This document shows positions 9,178 through 18,244 of a DNA stretch of 64,000 nt, one piece after another. The stretch's first letter is position 1, and every line of letters starts with the position of its first letter. The position numbers and the translations under genes are program-made. Source of the stretch: Ruegeria arenilitoris (GTDB lineage Bacteria > Pseudomonadota > Alphaproteobacteria > Rhodobacterales > Rhodobacteraceae); the NCBI RefSeq assembly GCF_013030265.1, contig NZ_WPZQ01000010.1, positions 1 through 64,000 on the forward strand, read 5' to 3'. The notes below the pieces were generated by a model. The model was given only the letters and a program-made list of their open reading frames with translations. It was not told where the DNA came from and searched no databases.

Positions 9178-11792
9178 TTTGTGCTCATAATTTGAAGATG
9201 GGGTATCGCCATGTCGCTGTACTCGGATGACAACACCTCCTCGCGGCGGCGTTGGCGGGCCTTTTGAGCCAGCTTTTGGCAGGCATCACTTCTGACCCAG
9301 GCCAACAGGTCTTTGCTGCTGTCCAACACAACACCACGGCCAGTCGATTTGACCAGATGGGAAACGTTGCCAGATTGCCCCTGAGTCACAACATAAGCCG
9401 AACTTGTCAGAGCCTCGGCCGTCGTCAACGAAAATGTTTCCGGCCACAGCGCAAAGTGAATCACCAAGTCGATACCCGCTGCAGAAAGAGCCCGCGTCAT
9501 TGCATCCGGGATCTCGTTGGCAGTCGCATCTACCTGGTGTTTAATAACGTCCAGATCTACATCGGACTTGCCAAAATAGTGGAATTCCAACCCTGGATTG
9601 CGGGCTTCGGTCTCAACCAATGTTTTGAAATCGTTCCATCCCTTGTGGGCCACCGGCGCACCCAGGAAAGCTATTTTCACTGCGCCCTGCGTCCCATCCC
9701 CAACTGTTGGCAAGGGTTGCGGTCGCGGCTCGCTTTTAAGAACAGTATGTGACTGAACAATCAGATCCTGCAATCTATAGCCACATGCCTTGACCCAAAT
9801 GTCTGCTGCGACCTGCGATGGCGCCAGTGCGGTGACTTCGATACGTTCGAAAAAGTCCCGAAAACGTAGCATGTGGTCGGCACGCCCTTTGCCGTACATG
9901 CAAATCGTACATCCCTGCGTGTCGATGTCCGGGGCACTACAGTAGCTGAGGTTGTTTCGCATCAGTGTATAGCTTTGGCAGGCAGCAAAGAAATCATGCA
10001 GCCAAAAGTGTGCTTTTCCATCACTACTTGCCTCAACAAGTTGCGCGATCACTTCGGGTGAGTGGCCCTGCAGATGGTGGATGACAGAACTGAATTTCTG
10101 ACCAGCCGCGACCCGGTCCGAGGTTGCTGCGATCAATTCATCATAACGTGCGACCCCGATACATTCGCCATTCAGGACCAAACGAAAGACCGAAGTCTCT
10201 GTTTCAGCATCGGGCAGCAATGCGTTACAGGTCCGGACAGGATGAATGTTCAGATAGTCCAGCCCGGCATCATTGGCGCGGTCCGCTTCAATTTGAATAC
10301 AGATCTGAGTGCCACCAGTCACTTCGCGGTAATTGTCGTGACCTATGCCAAGAACAACCCGATCGCGACCCTCAGCCAGCTTGCTTGCAATTTTGGGCGC
10401 ATCAAGCACAGGTTCGATGAGCTCGGGCAAGGGTGCCAGAAGCGGTTCGGAACTGGTCGAAGCAATCGCATTGATGACCTTTGCCCGGTGACCTGCGGAC
10501 GGGGTCGGGAGCCCGGCGGCAGAAGAAGGGGCGCTGCTCAGTTGCCCTTGCAGCTCCGCCAGCTTTGCCAGCGCGTCCTGCGGCCAAACAGTCGATTTCA
10601 CCAACTTCCTGGTGCCGCGACGATGCTTGGAACTTGTCCTGAAATACAATGCAAAAGGCAGCTTTCGGACGCGTTTGGCCAAGCGGGTCGTATACTCTCT
10701 TTCTTCTTTCCATTGCTCCAAAAATGGTGTCAGTTCCGAAGCTGTGGATTGAATTCTCGCCTGAAGCGCCGCCACTTGGTCAGAAGCTTCTTTCTTGTTG
10801 TCCAGATTTTCCTGCTCAAGGTCTCGCAGTTTTTGCTCAAGATCTCGGGTCTTTTGTTCAAACTCCAATTCCTGTCGAGCAGTGTCATATTGCGCCTTGG
10901 GAACCTCCAGGATGGCTGCTGCACGCTGGCTCACAAGCGTCGTGCGGCAATACTGCGGTTGCTGCAAAAGCAATAAAGCCAGATCATCCAGTGTTTTGAT
11001 CTCGGGCAGGAGGTGCTTTTCAACGCGGTCTGAAAACGCCTCAAGCTTGTCTGCCGGCAGGAAAAGCAGGCCGCACTCGGTCCCGCCATAGAAGATATCT
11101 TCGCTCGAACCGTTGAAGTTGTCAGATTGAAACGCCGGCGTGTTCAGACCATAGCAAACATACCCTTGCTCGGACATGTACTGGTGTATCTGTGCTCCGC
11201 TGGATACGTCCAGCACTTCACAAAACACAACGGGCCGGTCCTTCGACAGTATTCTGGTTGCGCCTTTCAATGCGTCCAGCTCAGCGCCCTCAAGGTCAAG
11301 TTTAATAAATGAAACTTTCCCCTGCACCTCATCATCAAGGCGCACCATCGTAAGCGTACCACCTGTTTCGCAGGCTGTTACTCTGGTGCCGCCGGCATTA
11401 TCCTCAAACGTTTCGACAACCTGCCCCGTGCCCGGTTGAGCACCCAGAGCCGTTGCCCTCACATCAATGTTGCGCACCGGAGAGGCATCTGCATTCAATT
11501 GCAAAATCTGACGGTTCTCAGAAAAAGGTTCAAAGCTGATGACTTTGCCGTCTGGACCAACGCTGTGCGAAAATGCGCGCGCATGCGTACCATAACATGC
11601 TCCACCATCGACGGCCGTATCTCCGTCACTCATGAAGTCGCAAAGAATATCCAGTTCCGATTGAGCCCATTCACCATACAGGCGCAGCGAGTCTGATATC
11701 GTGTCGACCCCGTTCGGAATATAGAATTGGCCGTAGCGCGTTTGGACCGACGAACTCGATTGTTCGGGGACTTCCCGTACGTGTTCCTGCAT
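9174..11792 (-). CDS. FkbM methyltransferase / coiled coil / glycosyltransferase fusion
   Basis: An 872-residue multidomain protein. Residues ~50-215 are an FkbM-family methyltransferase: DTAVDGGACYGTHARAF (motif I), VISFEPFSENRQIL and FIKLDLEGAELDALKGA. Residues ~300-350 form a charged heptad-type coiled coil rich in LEQ and RDL. Residues ~360-400 are basic (AKRVRKLPFALYF). Residues ~480-870 resemble a GT-B glycosyltransferase: GHDNYREVTGGTQ near the start and AFLGAPVAHKGWNDF around 704-720. It would methylate and extend the same glycan (inference). It is the first gene of the minus-strand glycan operon. The exact GT family is uncertain, and the retaining-GT Glu motif is not clear to me. Confidence 0.8.
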   Translation of the reverse strand: MQEHVREVPEQSSSSVQTRYGQFYIPNGVDTISDSLRLYGEWAQSELDILCDFMSDGDTAVDGGACYGTHARAFSHSVGPDGKVISFEPFSENRQILQLNADASPVRNIDVRATALGAQPGTGQVVETFEDNAGGTRVTACETGGTLTMVRLDDEVQGKVSFIKLDLEGAELDALKGATRILSKDRPVVFCEVLDVSSGAQIHQYMSEQGYVCYGLNTPAFQSDNFNGSSEDIFYGGTECGLLFLPADKLEAFSDRVEKHLLPEIKTLDDLALLLLQQPQYCRTTLVSQRAAAILEVPKAQYDTARQELEFEQKTRDLEQKLRDLEQENLDNKKEASDQVAALQARIQSTASELTPFLEQWKEEREYTTRLAKRVRKLPFALYFRTSSKHRRGTRKLVKSTVWPQDALAKLAELQGQLSSAPSSAAGLPTPSAGHRAKVINAIASTSSEPLLAPLPELIEPVLDAPKIASKLAEGRDRVVLGIGHDNYREVTGGTQICIQIEADRANDAGLDYLNIHPVRTCNALLPDAETETSVFRLVLNGECIGVARYDELIAATSDRVAAGQKFSSVIHHLQGHSPEVIAQLVEASSDGKAHFWLHDFFAACQSYTLMRNNLSYCSAPDIDTQGCTICMYGKGRADHMLRFRDFFERIEVTALAPSQVAADIWVKACGYRLQDLIVQSHTVLKSEPRPQPLPTVGDGTQGAVKIAFLGAPVAHKGWNDFKTLVETEARNPGLEFHYFGKSDVDLDVIKHQVDATANEIPDAMTRALSAAGIDLVIHFALWPETFSLTTAEALTSSAYVVTQGQSGNVSHLVKSTGRGVVLDSSKDLLAWVRSDACQKLAQKARQRRREEVLSSEYSDMAIPHLQIMSTK

Positions 11793-12079
11793 CGATGTCT
11801 CCTTGGCGTCGGCTGAAAAATTGCCCTCCCACTACCGTTTAACGAAACACACTTCAACACAAGTTGGTCTGCTCATTTCAGACTGTAGTTTTCATTGACC
11901 AGAATCTACGCGTGCGGATACGCAAAACTGCGCGATCTACCGCTCATTCCTTGTGAAACTGATTAAACTCACGCTGCGTACTTGAGTTGACTGGACGATA
12001 GGCTGACAAAACACATCCAAAGCGATGTCGTCTTTGGCTTCGACTTTAGCAGCCTACAAAAAAGAGACACCTCTTTCGA
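11793..12079. other. Intergenic region upstream of the glycan operon
   Basis: A stretch of 287 bases between the FkbM-fusion start and the end of the SRPBCC gene. It should carry the glycan-operon promoter on the minus strand. It appears more AT-rich than its neighbours. I see no gene and no clear operator. Confidence 0.35.
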
Positions 12080-12616
12080 TCACCCCTGCCCTTCGACAAC
12101 AGTCTTCAGATTGGACAAACCACGCTCGTAGTCGGAACCAACCCACTCATCCATCATCATACCCATCCAGCGCATCATCGGGTTCATGCCCAGATCGGAT
12201 TCGAAGCCCCATGTCACTTTGGTCTGATCGCCCTCAGGCTGCAGGGTAAAGGACGCAGCTGCAGTTCCCATGTCACCAAAATCAAGCGCGGTTTTGACGG
12301 TCTGGTTTTCGACGCTTTCAACGATCTCCTGCATTCCACTTCCCACCTGTGGATGTTCCGAACTCCAGGTCAGCGTGTTTCCCACACCTGCGTCCGGTCC
12401 GGTGTAGGCCAACTTGGTCTCGGGATCGCGCGACAACCAGGGCGACCATTTTTCGGTCTCCTGCATCGAATTTACATACGGAAATATCTTACTGGCAGGC
12501 GCATCAATCGTGATACTTCGGGACACTTCGGCCTTGTCGGGCAGCAGATACGACACGCCGACCAAAATCAGAATAAGAACAAGCAGAGTGACAATAATAC
12601 GTTTAATGAATCGCAT
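12080..12616 (-). CDS. SRPBCC-fold (polyketide cyclase/START-like) membrane-anchored protein
   Basis: A 178-residue protein with one N-terminal membrane anchor (IKRIIVTLLVLILILVGVSYLL region), then an SRPBCC lipid/hydrophobic-ligand-binding fold: SRSITIDAPASKIFPYV, WSPWLSRDP and KVTWGFESDLGMNPMMRW. The ATG at 12616 is favoured over one six codons earlier because AGGAG sits 6 bases before it. The family binds hydrophobic molecules in a deep cavity; the ligand is unknown here. It is probably transcribed alone. The membrane anchor suggests the domain faces the periplasm, but topology was not computed. Confidence 0.8.
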   Translation of the reverse strand: MRFIKRIIVTLLVLILILVGVSYLLPDKAEVSRSITIDAPASKIFPYVNSMQETEKWSPWLSRDPETKLAYTGPDAGVGNTLTWSSEHPQVGSGMQEIVESVENQTVKTALDFGDMGTAAASFTLQPEGDQTKVTWGFESDLGMNPMMRWMGMMMDEWVGSDYERGLSNLKTVVEGQG

Positions 12617-12749
12617 GACGCGCTCCTGATCCAAAAAGCTCTGCGCCGATCATAACAAAAAATGGCGCAAAATCAGAGACCTGATCCGCGCCATTCAAAA
12701 ACCGTCAGATGCCCGCTTCAGGCCGCCCGTATTGGTTTCAATGTCAGAG

Positions 12750-13223
12750 TTACGGTTGATAGGGCAACGATGAGTGGTGCAGCACGATACGCAGCACACC
12801 ATCGGAGTCTTTCTTGTACCCAAAGCTCTTGTCGACCTGAGTCACGTCGCCATTCTTGTCTGTAAGAATGACCTTACCCATCCACATGCCGACATCGCCT
12901 TCGACAAAGGAAGCAGAAGTCACGCTTTCCATCTCACGCCAGCCTTTGATTCCGAAACCGCCATCAAGCGGATACTCGTCGTCATGGCCTACAAAATAGG
13001 CAAGTGCGCCATGCTTGGTCGGACGAAAAGTCTGGTCACCAGAGGCCAGAGTTGGCTTAAACAGGACCGATCCCAGATTATATCCGTAGGCCGCGTCCAG
13101 AACACCTTCTGCAACAGGACGGGCCGCATCGATACCGCCTTCTTCAAAGGCTTTTGAAATGGCGATCAGCCCTTCGCCCCAGGCATTGCGGGCAGCAACC
13201 AGTTCATCAGTGGTTATCGGCAT
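12750..13223 (-). CDS. SnoaL/NTF2-like protein of unknown function
   Basis: A 157-residue protein with the feel of an NTF2-like (SnoaL/DUF4440) alpha+beta cone: an N-terminal helix region (VAARNAWGEGLIAISKAF), then strands ending in MGKVILTDKNGDVTQVDKSF and VLRIVLHHSSLPYQP. Related roseobacter proteins are often labelled phosphoribosyl-AMP cyclohydrolase, but I see none of that enzyme's metal-binding cysteine motifs, so I reject that name. There is no signal peptide. The next minus-strand gene is 133 bases away, so it is probably monocistronic. The function cannot be assigned. Confidence 0.75.
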   Translation of the reverse strand: MPITTDELVAARNAWGEGLIAISKAFEEGGIDAARPVAEGVLDAAYGYNLGSVLFKPTLASGDQTFRPTKHGALAYFVGHDDEYPLDGGFGIKGWREMESVTSASFVEGDVGMWMGKVILTDKNGDVTQVDKSFGYKKDSDGVLRIVLHHSSLPYQP

Positions 13224-13503
13224 GTTCCTATCCCTTCCTGTCCGCCGTCAATCTCATGGTAATTGGCAGCAAGTGTATTTCAAAACAAGGGGTACAGCTT
13301 GAAAAGCTGCCCTTGGTTTCAAGCGTGGTAGCGCGCAACCATTTTGCTTCGCATGGTTCAAGCGCGCGCACCTATACCTGCGTTGTCTGGTTCTGTAGCC
13401 CGAATTCTCCAAAAATTCGAGATATTATCCAAAGCCAACGCAAGGTTTTGCAAAGATATTTTGTGACAGGTTCATACCACGCCGTGGGGGCGGAAAGATT
13501 GGG

Positions 13504-13893
13504 ATGAATGTGGTGGATAAGATTATCACGATTGAACACAAGGAATCCGTACGGCTGGATTCGGATCGTTTGGCTGGGTTGTATCGTCAACTGGGTGATA
13601 CCAATGCGGTGGACGTATTATGCCGAACCATCGAAGAGCTGGCTGTGCGTCTTTCAAATTGCGAACGCTTCTGGCGTCAAAGGGATTGGGCCGGATTGCG
13701 AAAATGCTCAAAATCGCTGGTGGCAATTTCCGAACAGGTCGGAATGACAGCACTCGCCCGGGTGGCCGGGGATGTGGCGCACAATGTGGATGCGGGGGAT
13801 GCGGTTGCGACAGGTGCAACACTCAACCGCCTGATCCGTGTTGGCGAAGGATCGCTGACCGCTGTTTGGGATCAGCAGGATCTTTCGGTCTGA
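13504..13893 (+). CDS. Hpt-like helical protein lacking the phosphorylatable histidine
   Basis: A 129-residue protein. Residues ~44-120 read as a helical bundle that aligns by eye with histidine phosphotransfer domains. Around residues 66-80, RKCSKSLVAISEQVG matches the canonical AHSLKG...LG motif position by position, but lysine 70 stands where the phosphorylated histidine should be. If this alignment is right, it cannot carry phosphate and may act as an inhibitor or adaptor of a phosphorelay. It precedes leucyl aminopeptidase by 63 bases on the same strand, without an obvious functional link. No histidine kinase or response regulator is close. Confidence 0.7.
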   Translation: MNVVDKIITIEHKESVRLDSDRLAGLYRQLGDTNAVDVLCRTIEELAVRLSNCERFWRQRDWAGLRKCSKSLVAISEQVGMTALARVAGDVAHNVDAGDAVATGATLNRLIRVGEGSLTAVWDQQDLSV

Positions 13894-13956
13894 CAGGGGT
13901 TGCGGGCGGATAATGGGCAGCTAGTCTGGGCGCAAATCCAAACAGTCGAGACAACC

Positions 13957-15339
13957 ATGACTCTGTCCTTTGCTTCGCCCAACGAACCGGTCCTGCCCCT
14001 GCATGTCATCGCAAAAGACGATTTCGAGGACTGGCTGCAGGGTCAGCCTGCCCAGATTCAATCCTGGGTCACCACCAATGAATTTTCCGGTGCTCTGGGT
14101 CAGGTTTTGCTAATTCCGGCTGCGGATGGCGCACCAGAGTTTGCATTGGCTGGATATGGGACCAAAGCCAAACGTGTGCGCAAACGGTTTCCTCTGGCAG
14201 CGGCGGCAGAGGCTTTGCCAAAGGGAACCTACCGAATTGCATCGGGTGTTCCGGTCGAAGCACTGGCGATGGAGTGTTTTGGCTGGCTGATGACCGGTTA
14301 TGCGTTTGATCGCTATGCCTCGCAATCTTCTGCAAGCGCGGCGCTGATTGCGCCCAATGAAATTGACGCCGCGCGTATCGAGGCAATGGCCAATGCCGAA
14401 GTGCTGACCCGTGATCTGGTCAACACCCCTGCCTCGGATATGGGGCCGGACCAGCTGCAAGCGTCTGCTCAGGCTCTGGCCAAAGAGTTTGGCGCTTCTT
14501 GCAAAGTGATTGTTGGAGACGCGTTGCTGGACTGGAACTTTCCGATGATCCACGCAGTGGGCCGCGCGGCAGAACAGGCACCACGCCTGATCGAGATGAA
14601 CTGGGGATCTTCCGGACCTAAACTGACGCTTGTGGGCAAAGGCGTCTGTTTCGATACAGGTGGGCTGGATCTGAAACCTGCCGCCGCTATGGGCTTGATG
14701 AAAAAAGACATGGGCGGGGCCGCGAATGTGCTGGGGCTCGCCCGCATGATCATGGCGCTTAACTTACCGCTGCAACTGAGGGTGCTGATCCCAGCTGTTG
14801 AAAACTCGGTCGCAGGAAATGCGTTCCGCCCCGGGGATATCCTGACATCCCGAAGGGGCCTGACAGTTGAGATTAACAACACTGATGCCGAAGGGCGTCT
14901 GGTTTTGGCGGATGCTCTGACACTGGCAGATGAAGGAAGCCCGGATCTGGTGATCTCGATGGCGACGCTGACCGGTGCGGCGCGAGTTGCTGTTGGGGCC
15001 GACCTTGCACCATTTTACACGGATGATGATGGGGCCGCAGATGCACTGACTCGCGCCTCCCGGCATGTGGCTGACCCGGTATGGCGGATGCCGTTTCACG
15101 AACCATACGAGACCTTGATTGAACCCGGTATTGCCGATCTGGACAATGCCCCATCAGGCGGGTTCGCCGGATCGATTACCGCAGCCCTGTTCCTGCGTCG
15201 GTTTGCCGGTGACAGCCGGTACATGCATTTCGATATCTACTCGTGGCAGCGCAGCAAGGAACCCGGGCGCAGCAAGGGTGGTTTGGGTCAAGGCCCGCGC
15301 GCGCTGCTGACCGCATTGCCCGAGATGCTCGGCCTATGA
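13957..15339 (+). CDS. Leucyl aminopeptidase family (M17) metallopeptidase
   Basis: A 460-residue cytosolic aminopeptidase that removes N-terminal residues using two metal ions. The catalytic domain shows GKGVCFDTGGLDLKP (active-site Lys and metal Asp), MKKDMGGAA and the family signature NTDAEGRLVLAD, which carries metal ligands and the catalytic Arg. The N-terminal ~165 residues form the separate macro-like domain. I use the ATG at 13957; an in-frame start at 13900 would add a non-conserved leader close to the preceding gene. Its stop overlaps the start of the NlpC/P60 gene (ATGA), so the two are translationally coupled, perhaps in peptide or murein-peptide recycling. Confidence 0.93.
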   Translation: MTLSFASPNEPVLPLHVIAKDDFEDWLQGQPAQIQSWVTTNEFSGALGQVLLIPAADGAPEFALAGYGTKAKRVRKRFPLAAAAEALPKGTYRIASGVPVEALAMECFGWLMTGYAFDRYASQSSASAALIAPNEIDAARIEAMANAEVLTRDLVNTPASDMGPDQLQASAQALAKEFGASCKVIVGDALLDWNFPMIHAVGRAAEQAPRLIEMNWGSSGPKLTLVGKGVCFDTGGLDLKPAAAMGLMKKDMGGAANVLGLARMIMALNLPLQLRVLIPAVENSVAGNAFRPGDILTSRRGLTVEINNTDAEGRLVLADALTLADEGSPDLVISMATLTGAARVAVGADLAPFYTDDDGAADALTRASRHVADPVWRMPFHEPYETLIEPGIADLDNAPSGGFAGSITAALFLRRFAGDSRYMHFDIYSWQRSKEPGRSKGGLGQGPRALLTALPEMLGL

Positions 15340-16073
15340 CAATGCAACGCGTGATCAGACCCGTTGTCGATCTTCTCTACGATCCGAATGGTCCAAGGGA
15401 TCGGCAACTTCTGTATGGCGATACGGTGACGATCACCGAGACATCGGATCGTTGGAGCCGTGTTACCTCTGACAAAGATGATTACTCTGGCTGGATCGCC
15501 AGTGAGGTGTTGGGAACGCCGGAACCGGCCACGCATTACGTCAAAGCTCCGGCGACGCATGCCTATCTCAAAGCTGATATGAAAACTCCGGATCGGGCCT
15601 CATTGAGTTTCGGCAGCAAGGTACGGGCATTGTCCGAAACAGAACGTTTCGTGGAAACAGATCTTGGCTTCATTCCCAAGGTGCATCTTGCCTCTGACGG
15701 ATCGCAGATGACCGATCCGGTCGCGGTGGCTGAGCTGTTTCTTGGCACCCCTTATCTTTGGGGTGGGAACAGTCGGTTTGGCGTAGATTGTTCAGGTTTG
15801 GTACAGGCTGGTCTGCTGGCCTGCGGCATTGCCTGTCCGGGCGACAGTGGTGATCAGGAACGTGCGCTAGGCGAAGATTTACCCGAAAGCACACCTGCAA
15901 AACGCGGAGATTTGTTGTTCTGGAAAGGCCACGTGGCGTGGGTTGCTGGGGAAAACCTGCTGCTTCACGCCAATGCGTATCACATGGCCGTAGCCTTTGA
16001 GCCCATGGATAAGGCCATTGCCCGGATCATTTCCCAAGGCGACGGGCCTGTTACTTCCCACAAAAGGCTTTAA
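15336..16073 (+). CDS. NlpC/P60 family cysteine peptidase with SH3-like domain
   Basis: A 245-residue protein. Residues ~10-60 and ~65-115 look like SH3b-type segments (DRWSRVTSDKDDYSGWIASEVLG), followed by an NlpC/P60 domain from ~125. The catalytic Cys is in FGVDCSGLVQA, and the His in KGHVAWVAG. Such enzymes cleave gamma-D-Glu-diaminopimelate bonds in murein peptides. No signal peptide is visible, so like several alphaproteobacterial relatives it may work on murein peptides in the cytoplasm, which fits its 4-base overlap with an aminopeptidase gene (inference). It ends 4 bases inside the convergent DUF2794 gene. Confidence 0.9.
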   Translation: MTMQRVIRPVVDLLYDPNGPRDRQLLYGDTVTITETSDRWSRVTSDKDDYSGWIASEVLGTPEPATHYVKAPATHAYLKADMKTPDRASLSFGSKVRALSETERFVETDLGFIPKVHLASDGSQMTDPVAVAELFLGTPYLWGGNSRFGVDCSGLVQAGLLACGIACPGDSGDQERALGEDLPESTPAKRGDLLFWKGHVAWVAGENLLLHANAYHMAVAFEPMDKAIARIISQGDGPVTSHKRL

Positions 16074-16420
16074 TCAAGGTCTACGGAACGGATCAGCTTG
16101 CGCTCCAGCACGCGCAGAACCGACCGCAAATCATGCCCGCGCTTGAGGATACGTCCATCCATCCCCACGACCGAATACATGCCCTGTTTCAGTCGCAGGC
16201 GCGGGTGCTTTTCCACGCGATAGATCGGGTGCTCGGCAGTGCGGCGAAAGATCGAAAAGACTGCCAGATCACGTAGGTTCGAGATACCGTAGTCTCGCCA
16301 TTCTCCGGCGGCTACCATTCGGCCATATACGGATAGGATTAGGGACATTTCGCGTCTGTCGAACGCGACCGGCATCTGTGCCGGACTTGCAGAAAACCGG
16401 CTGGGAGGCTGCATGTTCAT
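16070..16420 (-). CDS. DUF2794 family protein
   Basis: A 116-residue protein of the alphaproteobacterial DUF2794 family, recognisable by VAFDRREMSLILSVYGRMVAAGEWRDYG, which names its typical N-terminal half, and VFSIFRRTAEHPIYRVEK. No function is known to me. I start at the ATG at 16420 (an ATG at 16414 is equally possible); a longer reading up to 16513 would overlap the permease gene. It follows the iron-type permease on the minus strand by about 80 bases and converges on the NlpC/P60 gene with a 4-base overlap. Confidence 0.82.
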   Translation of the reverse strand: MNMQPPSRFSASPAQMPVAFDRREMSLILSVYGRMVAAGEWRDYGISNLRDLAVFSIFRRTAEHPIYRVEKHPRLRLKQGMYSVVGMDGRILKRGHDLRSVLRVLERKLIRSVDLD

Positions 16421-16499
16421 ACTGTCAGCCTTGCCGGAAACCGCGCTTAAATCAAGCCTGTCACAAATTGGTGTGGCATTTTTGAAGCGCCTGCCCTTG

Positions 16500-18164
16500 T
16501 TACCTGCGTCCAACCTGACGGCAAATCAGGATGACCGGCAACAGACCAACGGCAAGAATAACCAGTGAGGGAACGGCAGCCCCTTCAAGCCTTTCATCCG
16601 ACGCCAAACGGTAGGCCTGTACGGCCAGTGTATCAAAGTTGAAGGGCCGCATGATCAAGGTCGCGGGCAGTTCCTTCATCACGTCGACAAAGACAATCAG
16701 CAGTGCTGTCAGCAATGATGGTGTGAGGATTGGCAGGTGAATCCTTCGCAGCGTTCCCAAGGGTGATTGCCCCAAAGAGCGCGCCGCCGCATCCATGTTT
16801 GCATGCACAGTGCTCTGACCACCTTCGTACGCGCTGAGAGCTGCTGCCAGAAACCGCACCATATAGGCAGCCACAAGCAGCCAGATTGAACCAGTGACCA
16901 ACAAACCGGTCGAGATATCGAACGTGGCCCGCATCCAGGCATCGAGCGCATTGTCGAAGCTCGCGAATGGCACCATTAATCCAACAGCGATCACACCGCC
17001 GGGTACAGCGTATCCCAATCGGGCGATGTAAGCCGCTGCGGATGACCCTTTTCCTGGCCTGAGTCGTTGAAAGAAACCAATGCAGATTGCGGCGCATACG
17101 GTGACCACTGCAGCCGTGCCCGCAAGGGTGAGTGAGTTTCTGATGAAGCCGAGATAGCGCTTTGACAGCAGATTCTGTTCGGATTCCAAACCCATTTCAA
17201 TCAGAATAACTACTGGCAACAGAAACCCGAGCAATACCGGCATCACGCATAACACAAACGCGAATACGGCCTTCAATCCCTTCAGGTGCACTGCGGGTTG
17301 GGACGCGTGCTGCTTGCCGGTTTGATAGTACTTTGCTTTGCCACGCTGCATTCTCTCGGACACAGCCATGACCAGTGCAAAACCCAAAAGGCAAAGGGCA
17401 AGCTGTGCTGCAGCGGCGCGATCCGCCATCGAAAACCAGCTGGTATAGATACCGGTGGCAAAGGTCTGAACGCCGAAATATGACACGGTTCCGAAATCTG
17501 CGATGGTCTCCATCACCGCCAACAAAACACCACCTGCAATAGCCGGCCGTGCCATGGGCAGCGAGACGCGGCGGAACGCCTGCCACGGGTTGTTGCCCAG
17601 CGCTCGCGCAGCCAAGAATGCTGTCGCGCTTTGCTGCAAAAAAGCGGCACGGGCCAACAGATAGACATAGGGGTAAAGGACGAGGATCAACATAACTGCC
17701 GCACCCTCGGTCGAGCGGATTTCAGGGAACCAATAGTCGCGCGGCCCCCAGCCCATAACTTGTCTAAGCGTGGTTTGAACAATGCCCGGATGATCGAGAA
17801 TGAACGTATAGGCGTAGGCAAGCACGTACGCGGGAAAGGCCAGAGGCAATACCAGTGCAATTTCCAGAAAGCGAACACCGGGAAAACGTGTCATCGTCAC
17901 CAGCCACGCCGCGCCAACACCGATGGCAAATGTGCCTGCCGCAACCAGCACAACAAGAATTACCGTCGTCAGCGCATAGCGGGGCATAACTGTTGCCAAC
18001 AAATGCGAGACGGTGTCGGTACCACCCGTCACCGCCGCAAGCACGACGGCAACCATCGGCAACAGGCACGCGGCTGCAACCAGATAGGCAAGCGCGCCCA
18101 ACAACCGGGTACCCCGAGCGCCGCGATTGCGCGATCCGTTTTCTGAATAATCGATCTGGGCCAT
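16500..18164 (-). CDS. Iron(III)-type ABC transporter permease (FbpB-like, two fused permease domains)
   Basis: A 554-residue inner-membrane protein with about twelve hydrophobic segments and two binding-protein-dependent permease domains in one chain, as in FbpB/SfuB. Each half has an EAA-type loop for contact with the ATPase: ARALGNNPWQAFRRVSLP in the first and AARSLGQSPLGTLRRIHLP in the second. The family moves ferric iron across the inner membrane with a periplasmic FbpA and an ATPase FbpC. Neither partner adjoins: the upstream gene is a YciI protein and downstream is DUF2794. The start at 18164 gives MAQIDYSENG. Iron specificity is inferred from the family. Confidence 0.88.
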   Translation of the reverse strand: MAQIDYSENGSRNRGARGTRLLGALAYLVAAACLLPMVAVVLAAVTGGTDTVSHLLATVMPRYALTTVILVVLVAAGTFAIGVGAAWLVTMTRFPGVRFLEIALVLPLAFPAYVLAYAYTFILDHPGIVQTTLRQVMGWGPRDYWFPEIRSTEGAAVMLILVLYPYVYLLARAAFLQQSATAFLAARALGNNPWQAFRRVSLPMARPAIAGGVLLAVMETIADFGTVSYFGVQTFATGIYTSWFSMADRAAAAQLALCLLGFALVMAVSERMQRGKAKYYQTGKQHASQPAVHLKGLKAVFAFVLCVMPVLLGFLLPVVILIEMGLESEQNLLSKRYLGFIRNSLTLAGTAAVVTVCAAICIGFFQRLRPGKGSSAAAYIARLGYAVPGGVIAVGLMVPFASFDNALDAWMRATFDISTGLLVTGSIWLLVAAYMVRFLAAALSAYEGGQSTVHANMDAAARSLGQSPLGTLRRIHLPILTPSLLTALLIVFVDVMKELPATLIMRPFNFDTLAVQAYRLASDERLEGAAVPSLVILAVGLLPVILICRQVGRR

Positions 18165-18244
18165 GCTTCCGGTTCACTTTGGCGCAAGCGCCTTGCTCAG
18201 CCTTATTCGACCAATTTCGTCAGAATTTCCAGCGCCAATACGTC

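Noticed and set aside
10062..10976. A 304-codon plus-strand frame inside the FkbM fusion
   Set aside because: Fully antisense to the better supported multidomain gene, which shows clear FkbM motifs.
12750..13223. Naming the NTF2-like protein a phosphoribosyl-AMP cyclohydrolase
   Set aside because: The metal-binding cysteine and histidine motifs of HisI are absent; the fold looks SnoaL-like.
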